Source of the DNA: Mucidula mucida
Lineage: Eukaryota; Basidiomycota; Agaricomycetes; Agaricales; Physalacriaceae
DNA length: 25,779 nt
Assembly (NCBI GenBank): GCA_015501055.1
Contig: JADNYV010000483.1
Span: 1-25,779 of the forward strand
Direction of reading: 5' to 3'
Shown: positions 19,878 through 25,779 of the stretch, one piece after another
How positions within the stretch are numbered: the first letter of the stretch is position 1
Layout: each line of letters opens with the position of its first letter
Made by a program: the position numbers and the translations under genes
Notes under the pieces: model-generated
What the model saw: the letters and a program-made list of their open reading frames with translations, nothing else
Databases searched by the model: none
What the model was told of the DNA's origin: nothing

Positions 19878-20663
19878 TCAATCCTCGTAATATCGTGATA
19901 AAGTCGTAGTGGGACCGGCACCGTCATCTTCACTGTCACCCTCATCGTCCTCCCTCTCCAAAAACCTAACGACAGCTTCCTCCCGTACTCGTATTCGCTC
20001 TTCCCAACGCGCACTCCACGGAAAGTGCCCATCGACCCAATCCGGGCCTGCATGCGCCTCTGGGATCTTTGCCCACCCACCGAGGCCCCGTGGACCGACC
20101 GCTGTCCACCCAGGGACGGGATACGGGCTGATAGGCGAGTTGGGAGCATCCGCTTTCTTTGCACGTGAGCGTTTCCCTTGCAGCGTGGAAGAGGGAACGA
20201 GCACGCGGCCGGTACCGGGAAGCTCAACGACTTGCAATCCGTCGCTGATGTATGACGATGCTGGCTGCTTGACGGGTGCAATGGCTTGCGAGCCTGAGCC
20301 GCTCCAGCGGGGATCGGTGGGTATGGATGCGAATTCGGTGTCAGATTTGGTAGTCGGCGGCGGGGGCAGGGAGGGGGTGGCATGTTGAGAAAATGTGGAA
20401 GTAAATGCAGAGGGCGCTTCGATGCCGTCGACGGTTTTCTGTCAGGAATTTAGCTACAGTCTAGTCGGAGGAATGCAACTGACATATCGCCCATAGCCGC
20501 CCGCCATCAGGCTCGCCTCAAAACTCTCGTCCGACGTTACTTGGAACTCGGACATTCGTTCACGAAGCAGAGCGCGGAGGTCACCGCTCGGGGGTGCCCG
20601 CTCGGACAGAAACGTTGAGCCATACGGAGGGGATGCGTAGCCGGCTGGGGCAGCAAATGTCAT
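19878..20663 (-). CDS. Hypothetical protein, two exons
   Basis: Reading on the minus strand, exon 1 is 20663-20484 and exon 2 is 20438-19878. The intron (20483-20439, 45 nt) starts GTCAGT, has GCTAAAT as branch site and ends ACAG. The product is 246 residues. The N-terminus is small-residue rich (MTFAAPAGYASPPYGSTFL) and followed by S-G-D-L-R-A-L-L-R-E-R-M. The middle is low-complexity Pro/Ser/Thr (S-L-P-P-P-P-T-T-K-S). The C-terminal third is the most conserved-looking part: G-W-T-A-V-G-P-R-G-L-G-G-W-A-K-I-P, then G-H-F-P-W-S-A-R-W-E-E-R, then an acidic tail. No signal peptide or membrane span is seen. I do not recognise the family. A TATA box (20811-20816) and a likely 5'-UTR intron (20734-20684, GTACGT..GATAG) lie upstream. 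Confidence 0.75.
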
Positions 20664-20810
20664 GATGAAAGGGTGCAGGCGAGCTATCAAACGATATTAG
20701 GCACTCTTCAGCACCTGCATTTACTGCGACGTACCATGCAAAGTCGTCTAGCACTGTCTCTTCTCCTTTTTCCCACCTCTGTGAAAGAAGCAGCACCAGG
20801 AGCTCGGGCT

Positions 20811-20816
20811 TTTATA
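20811..20816 (-). promoter_or_regulatory. TATA box of the gene at 19878-20663
   Basis: TATAAA on the minus strand (in context ATTATAAAAGC), 148 bp before the ATG. The distance is explained by a probable 51-nt intron in the 5' UTR. Confidence 0.45.
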
Positions 20817-21050
20817 ATCGTAGCCTTCCCAAACGTAACAAAGTCGTCGTCTCGGTGTGTAGCGTCAAGGCTCTAGGTCAGTCCGATGCTAGCCCTGGCA
20901 GTCGTCGGTGGTGCTGCGCTGCCCTGTCGTCTGCTGGTGGTCGTAAAAAGACTCGTGGCATCAGGATTCAGACCCTTGAACACGTCACGAGACCGTGCAT
21001 CAGCAAGCAAAATGAAAAGACCCTGATCCATATCCAAACCTGTTCTTATC

Positions 21051-21130
21051 ACAACCGTAGCTCAGCTCGTAGAGCACAAGCACTAACATTCGATCGTGAC
21101 TTGGATGCCTGTTCAAGTCAGGCCGGTTGT
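21051..21130 (+). tRNA. tRNA-like gene or tRNA pseudogene, anticodon unclear
   Basis: An 80-nt segment folds as a tRNA. The acceptor arms ACAACCG (21051-21057) and CGGTTGT (21124-21130) pair perfectly over 7 bp. TA follows, then the D stem GCTC/GAGC with an 8-nt loop. The T arm is GCCTG-TTCAAGT-CAGGC, with a 5-bp stem and a consensus T loop. Pol III A box (TAGCTCAGCTCG) and B box (GTTCAAGTC) are close to consensus, and a T5 run lies about 30 nt downstream. The middle 30 nt do not give a regular anticodon arm: CAAG/CTTG can pair, but 19 nt remain between them and no T33 is in place. It is either an intron-containing tRNA with a poor stem, or a decayed tRNA or tRNA-derived element. An AAC triplet in CTAACA is the only tempting anticodon. 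Confidence 0.5.
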
Positions 21131-21234
21131 TTACGGCACTCTGGCAGCCCTCTGTCTTTTTGCAAAACAATGAAGATCTAGTGATTATTGCATAGTTCTA
21201 ACACGAAATATGTATTTCAAAGCACGAGTTACAT

Positions 21235-22792
21235 TCATGACAGTATTGAGAACACATGTTGAGGAGAGGACACGAAATATGAATCACACTGCGAGTTAAA
21301 TTCATGCCGATGGTGATACGCCGGACTGATGATCAGTAAAGTAAGAATCAAAATGAATGATTGCGCGCCCACTGGGATGGGAATCCGCCAACAAAAGACT
21401 CTTCCCTGATGCTCTTCGCTCTTCGTCCAGCCTTTCGGCATCTTCCACTCTGCCGCCTCATTGTCAGGATCACAAGCGTACACGTACGCTACGTCGACTT
21501 TGACACTCTTTCCACACGTCGGTATTCTCTTGAGACCGTTGATTACCTTTCTGATCAACACATATCCACAACTTGGCGGCGACGTTGTATGAGCAATATT
21601 CTTGCTCTTAGCGACTTGGATGACCCATATAGTGTAGCGGATGTATGACATCGTTCCGATACAGGCAACCCACAGCGCGTCGAAGAGAGAGTTTTTCGTG
21701 TTTCCCGGAATGTGCAAGGTTCCCGGTTTGAGGGAGTCAAGGGCGTCGTCACTGTCATAATATACAGAACTCCCCGGAATGATAGAGATATCAAAAAGAG
21801 ATGGTTGGACAGTACGAGTGGCCTTGAAAACCGGAGCGTTCTGATTCGAGTCCCCCACCATCTCCACGTAGGAACCGTAACGGGTATGACCCGAAGTCAA
21901 AATCCTAAAAGCGATGGGCGGCAGACACCACCCGGCCAACGCAGCGGACTCTGGATGGCCCTTGAAGAGGTGATACATCTCGACAATCGATTTGACGCAT
22001 CACTTTCTCACCGACCCATGAAGACTTGAAATCTAGCGAGAACGTCGTAACATCGTCATCAAGAGGGGGGAAAGAAGCTGGCAAGATGGCGATTATTCCC
22101 TGGTCCGAGAAGCATTGATCCCGTCTGAATTGGTTCACCAGTTTGGACAACGACGCCGAAGCAATCGCAACCTGATGATCCTTGAGAACAGCCCGGGGGG
22201 TTGAGAGAACGGCATGGTAGACATTGTGCGCCACGCCACCAAACTTCTCAATAGCATCATTGAGCAACAACCAAAACGCGTAGTCGAGGAGTTTGTCCCG
22301 GTCTTTGCTGTCAGAAGCGGGCTTGTGAATCTTGTTGTCTGCATCCTCGCCCTCATTCTTGTTCTCCGAGTCCTTCCAGAGGTCACATAGAACACAATGG
22401 GCGTACTTGTGCGCTGGAATGGGAGGAGGTCGTCCAGTTGGGGACGGCGGCAAGTAGTCGATTACCGTGCGGAATCCGTTGTATTCTCGCTGCAGCCTCA
22501 GACTGCCACCGTATTAGTCCCCACAACTAGAATATATCGGAAAAACTCACCCTTTTTACAACTCTTGCCTAGTCCACAGCGGCAACACCAGCTTTATGCT
22601 CGTTCTTTAGCCCATGTCTATAGGAGGGAAACAGGGGGTCTCTACCAGATATGACTCTGGTGGCGTTACAACATCTATCAAAGTCCAAATGAACGCGCTC
22701 AATCCCATCGGGTCAGGGTAGAGGTGGCCATGATGAAACCAGAGCGATGTAGACTTTGTCCTGGAAGAATAGATAGAGCCTTGAATCGCCAT
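21235..22792 (-). pseudogene. Broken multi-exon gene with Cys-rich motif, family unknown
   Basis: Pieces of one protein lie in order on the minus strand. (a) 22792-22607 starts at an ATG with M-A-I-Q-G-S-I-Y, then SLWFHHGHLYPDPMGLSAFI and D-V-V-T-P-P-E-S-Y. (b) A Cys segment, C-C-R-C-G-L-G-K-S-C-K-K (about 22590-22552), lies in another frame after an in-frame TAA (22596-22594). (c) An intron follows, with a GTGAGT donor (22550) and a CTAAT branch. (d) 22490-21990 includes Y-A-H-C-V-L-C-D-L-W-K-D-S and L-N-D-A-I-E-K-F-G-G-V-A. (e) After a one-base frame change near 21990, 21978-21235 follows with F-K-G-H-P-E-S-A-A-L-A-G-W and a hydrophobic segment. The breaks cannot all be removed by introns of acceptable length in phase, so I favour a pseudogene. 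A misread exon structure is the alternative. The function is not recognised. Confidence 0.5.
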
Positions 22793-23153
22793 TGGCAAAC
22801 AAAGTGACTTGACGGGGCGTTATAAGGCGAATTAGGCTGTACCATAGGAAAAAGGTTCTTCCTAGTACAAACTATGAGCATTTCGAGTGTAGAGGCACGC
22901 CTTATGTACCTATCCCTGGTTGGCCAGTGATCACCACGCCGAGCATAGGCGACTTTCGAGACATAGTCAAAGAGAATTTTATACGACCCCAGTACGAGTA
23001 ATTCGATGCCAAAATTCTTACTGCATCCCCTCCCCTGCCATCAACACGTGATGCGAAAAACGTCCCAAAGTAGTTACTACCGCGCTCGTCGGCGTTCGTT
23101 TACTATTTTTGTCCGTATTTACCACTTCCTCTCACAAATTTACGACCCTCGCG
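22793..23153. other. Divergent intergenic region
   Basis: Probable promoter space between the broken gene (-) and the Cys4 gene (+). A CTTATAACG element lies on the minus strand near 22819-22827. Nothing else is recognised. Confidence 0.4.
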
Positions 23154-23444
23154 ATGGAGAATCAGCCACAGCACATATCTATTCAAAGGTGCTCTCGAAA
23201 AAAATGCAACAAAATACTTCCTGTCAACTGGGGCTGGAGGCAGTGTGCCGTCTGCCAGGAAAACAACCGACGGTGCAAAAAGCGCAAACGCGACATAAAC
23301 GACGATGAGGGACCACGACCAGGACCTAGCGCGCATGCAGAGCCACAACCGGGGACCACTGTACACGTTACTAGACCAACAAACCTTGCCGGCGGAGAGG
23401 GAAGTGACTCGGATGATGGTGAGGATACTTACAATGCGACATAG
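23154..23444 (+). CDS. Small protein with Cys4 zinc-finger-like N-terminus
   Basis: 96 residues from the ATG at 23154. The frame is open upstream to 23109 but without an ATG. Cys13-x4-Cys18-x12-Cys31-x2-Cys34, with L-P between the pairs and a basic run after them (R-R-C-K-K-R-K-R-D), forms a small putative zinc-binding and nucleic-acid-binding head. The rest is low-complexity with an acidic end (G-S-D-S-D-D-G-E-D). Proteins with a similar C-C-L-P-W-C-C-basic head occur widely in Agaricomycetes, usually as the N-terminus of longer proteins, so this may be a short relative or a first exon: a GTGAGG donor-like site lies near 23418. The function is unknown; nuclear localisation is a guess from the basic run. 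Confidence 0.6.
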   Translation: MENQPQHISIQRCSRKKCNKILPVNWGWRQCAVCQENNRRCKKRKRDINDDEGPRPGPSAHAEPQPGTTVHVTRPTNLAGGEGSDSDDGEDTYNAT

Positions 23445-23553
23445 CCTGTTTGTACCTTACTTCCACTATAGATCTTGTATTTTCCATTTTTTATCTTTAA
23501 CTACACTATCCGGATGTATTTCCTCGTACTAGACGCCGCGACACAAGTTCTCC

Positions 23554-23843
23554 CTAAGAATCTCGGCTCTCGGACTTGGTTATTTGCCGGTTTCCCATCA
23601 CGTGTGGTTGGCGGGGGGAGGGGATGCACAGGGGTTGCTTTCGATGCAGTGTTAGGCTTTCTTGCATGAGCACAAGTTCATCCTTGTCCACCGCGTAGAA
23701 CTCCTGCCACTCTGTAGGGGCTTCCTGCCAGCGCGGGTCGGGTGCAAAGTCCCATCGGGAGTGGTCTAGGCTCAAGATTAATGTTTGTATTCGCCATTGG
23801 GCCAGGAGTTACCAGCATTGCGCGCCAAAACTTTGCTTGCCAT
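23554..23843 (-). CDS. Small two-exon hypothetical protein
   Basis: Reading on the minus strand, exon 1 is 23843-23813 and exon 2 is 23765-23554. The intron (23812-23766, 47 nt) starts GTAACT and ends CCTAG, with CATTAATC as branch site. The product is 80 residues, starting M-A-S-K-V-L-A-R-N-A and continuing W-D-F-A-P-D-P-R-W-Q-E-A-P-T-E-W-Q-E-F. The splice removes a stop (TAA) that lies in the intron, and the Trp- and Pro-rich segment has a coding look. The last 30 residues are less convincing, and a further exon could replace them. No family is recognised. It is convergent with the Cys4 gene, with 109 bp between the stops. Confidence 0.5.
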
Positions 23844-24195
23844 CTCTGTTTGAGTGAGAGTTGGGAGAACCGTGACGTCACCTCAAACCGCAGACACCAA
23901 GGCGCTCTTGTACCTAGTTCTATTCACAAATCAGAGAGGCGCTGGTACTTTTGCTTATTGACTGATGTAATCGGGGAGACAAATGAGTTTACTGCATGAG
24001 GTGCATTTTAATTTCAGTCCTTCCATTCATAACCAAGAAAGAAAACTTCTTTTAATTCGTAGAGTTGGTGAACAGCAGGGGACAAGCCTCCAAGTCGAAG
24101 TAAACGGTGAGTCTTCTTCGACACTTACTACATGCTGAATAGCTCATGCCCCCCAAAGAAACAGTAGTAGCAAAAAAATATGTAACAATGCATTC
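23844..24195. other. Intergenic, nothing recognised
   Basis: Contains the 3' flank of IML1 and the upstream region of the small gene at 23554-23843. No feature is seen. Confidence 0.5.
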
Positions 24196-25779
24196 TCACA
24201 ACTCCAACAACGGAGGCTCAGGCGGCCCTTCCGGCGCCGGCCCAAGCAACCTAACCTCCGCCCTATAAAACTCCTCCAACCCCGCCTTATCCGCACAAAA
24301 CGCGTCCAACTCAACCCTCAGCCGCTCAGCTTCAACCGCCGGCCGCGGCCGCTCCTCCTTCCCGCCCCTCGTCGTCCTCCCCGCGCCCATCAGCCTATTC
24401 GTCAAAAACAAAAACCCCTCACTCCCGCCCTTGACCTGGATAAACGCCACCCCCGACCGGTGTATAAACTGCGAGTACTTGTACGGCGAGCGCCGGTACG
24501 AGTACACCACGTCCACGTCCTCCGGGTACAGATCCGACGCCTCCACATCCAGAATGAACCCGAACCGCCGGAGAAGCGCGTACTCGAAGTAGTGCGTGGT
24601 GTGCGTGCCCCTCCGGCACGCGCAGGTGCAGGTCCGGCACGGCGGGGGGCGCGACGCAGAGCCGCACGGGGAAGCACGACTGGAACGCCGTTCCGCTCAC
24701 GGATGTCGCTGATCTGCGTCACGTACGCTTCGACGAGCTTCAGCCCGTACCGCTCGATTGTCTTGTTCCATTGCCGCAGCTGGTCCTCAATGTAGCGCCC
24801 CGTGGTCCCGATCCATTGCAGCTCCAAAGTGGAACACCGTCGCGGGGTTATGGATGATGTCGTGGTGCAGGATGACCGCCTCCGCTTGGTCGCTGCGCTG
24901 GAAAGGAGGGTGAGCAAAGAGTACGCGATGTAGGCAGATTCTTACCTTATTGGTATCGATATCAATGACCATGGTTTCGCTCAGAATCAGTCTCCTCTTC
25001 ATCGGCGGCTTTGCAAGAGAGGACTTCTGACGTGCAGGTGTCGTCGGAAGATAACTCGACCCTGCCTAGCGTCAAAGTATCGTATCGCGGGAGCCAAGAC
25101 TGTAAGCGCGGCGTCGAGGGCACGGCATACTCTCCAATTAGACGATAAAAGTAATGTCTGACGGCCATTAAAGTAAGCTCATAAATCAAACTGAACACTC
25201 ACCCATCCAAGAAACTATGATGGCCCCGACAATGCTCAAACAAGCCTTCGTGTTGAAGCCGGACGCCCACTTCTACTCCCTGCGACCGCGAGGAGACGTC
25301 CCGGAACTCCCGCACCAGCCAGCTCACAAAGTCAAACCCAGTAAACGAGTTCTGATACTGCTTGCGATGCCAGTGGTTGTTTTTTATTGGAACACCATCG
25401 TCCTCCCTCATAGCCTTGGCAATCGCACTCAACGACATATCGCCAATCTCCCTCTCGCTCTTCGCCTTCTTTTGCAACGGCCCTGCAGCGTGAATCTGGT
25501 CCAGCTGGTGCATCAGCACGTCGTCCCGCACGGACGCTGCGGGACTCAGTGTAGTGGGCAAGAATCGCACGGGCGGCGCGATAACGTTCTTCTCCTTCTC
25601 ATCAGGCGACTGCCACCTTACTTTTGTAAACTGCTCAGCAAGCTTCTCGACCCCAAGAATACGCGTTTCTTCGTCGTTGAGCTTCTCGCCAGTGGGTCCT
25701 GTGTTGGTCGTCGGGTGCTCTAAAGTAGGGATGATAACGAATCGGGTCCTCCAATAACGAAGGGATTCATTGAATTGGT
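24196..25779 (-). CDS. IML1: Iml1 (DEPDC5 orthologue), C-terminal part; runs off the window; four apparent frameshifts
   Basis: Iml1 is the catalytic GAP subunit of GATOR1/SEACIT, which acts on Rag/Gtr GTPases at the vacuole to turn TORC1 off in amino acid starvation. Exons on the minus strand are 25779 (edge)-25203, 25157-24946 and 24897-24196, with introns of 45 and 48 nt. The edge exon holds the F-N-E-S-L-R-Y-W-R-T-R-F region and a DEP domain (MSLSAIAKAMREDDGVPI, then H-W-H-R-K-Q-Y-Q-N-S-F-T-G-F-D-F-V-S-W-L), continued over the splice by G-H-Y-F-Y-R-L-I-G-E-Y. Next come L-S-E-T-M-V-I-D-I-D, LHHDIIHNPATVFHF, W-I-G-T-T-G-R, F-P-V-R-L-C-V-A-P-P and FILDVEASDLYPEDVDVVYS. The end is F-L-F-L-T-N-R-L-M plus a Pro-rich tail. 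The family frame needs one surplus G ignored at each of four sites: about 25060-25062, 24824-24825, 24688-24689 and 24608-24611 (C runs on the plus strand). The arithmetic of exon phases fits exactly four extra bases. They could be assembly errors or real decay. Confidence 0.85.

Noticed and set aside
20735..20737. ATG at 20737 (minus strand) as start of the 19878-20663 gene through a short coding exon
   Set aside because: After splicing at 20734/20683 the frame from this ATG stops after eight codons. The intron is better placed in the 5' UTR, with the ATG at 20663 as start.
24460..24795. 111-residue plus-strand Arg/Pro-rich frame
   Set aside because: It is the antisense shadow of the GC-rich 3' exon of IML1; the composition reflects the opposite-strand codons.
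1..25779. CRISPR array, bacterial operons, riboswitches, retrotransposon proteins
   Set aside because: No regularly spaced repeats, no Shine-Dalgarno-led gene strings and no reverse transcriptase, integrase or transposase motifs were seen; the gene structure is fungal.

Overview
The window reads as nuclear DNA of a mushroom-forming basidiomycete (Agaricomycetes). The evidence is very short introns (about 45-60 nt, GT..AG, CTAAC/CTGAC-like branch sites), an F-box-like protein, a DUF6535 membrane protein, fungal-type epoxide hydrolase sequence and the C-terminal half of Iml1. Genes are on both strands and unrelated in function. It is an accessory-looking region with much decay and duplication.

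Layout. 1-4.2 kb: gene-poor, but it holds three tiny two-exon genes (685-889 +, 1734-1931 -, 3135-3321 -) that I reconstructed by splicing. Each encodes a 45-48 residue secreted precursor with an Ala-x-Ala-type signal peptide, one intron at the same place and phase, and a second exon opening with the shared motif E-N-[IL]-D-[QR]-P-x-R. They are clearly paralogues and match no family I know. 4.2-5.5 kb: an F-box-like gene. 5.8-7.0 kb (-): an intact three-exon maleylacetate reductase (iron-type alcohol dehydrogenase fold). 7.0-9.2 kb: no firm gene, one half of a diverged repeat.

9.25-11.35 kb and 16.8-18.9 kb: two copies of a 2.1-kb block carrying a nine-exon epoxide hydrolase. Both copies are dead. 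They share several frameshifts, so these predate the duplication, and each also has its own later indels. Between them lie a 5'-unresolved gene resembling the tail of an F-box protein (11586-12564 +) and, convergent and overlapping it by 6 bp, a three-exon DUF6535 membrane protein (12559-15704 -).

19.3-21.2 kb: diverged repeats, a two-exon conserved-looking hypothetical gene (-), and a tRNA-like element with perfect acceptor, D and T stems but an abnormal anticodon arm. 21.2-22.8 kb (-): a broken gene. 23.1-23.85 kb: two small convergent hypothetical genes, one with a Cys4 zinc-finger-like motif. 24.2 kb to the window end (-): the C-terminal part of Iml1 (DEPDC5 orthologue, GATOR1/SEACIT, TORC1 control), which needs four one-base corrections, all surplus G, to be read through.

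The genes do not form a pathway. The most novel item is the secreted-peptide family at 0.6-3.4 kb. The best evolutionary record is the pair of decaying epoxide hydrolases.
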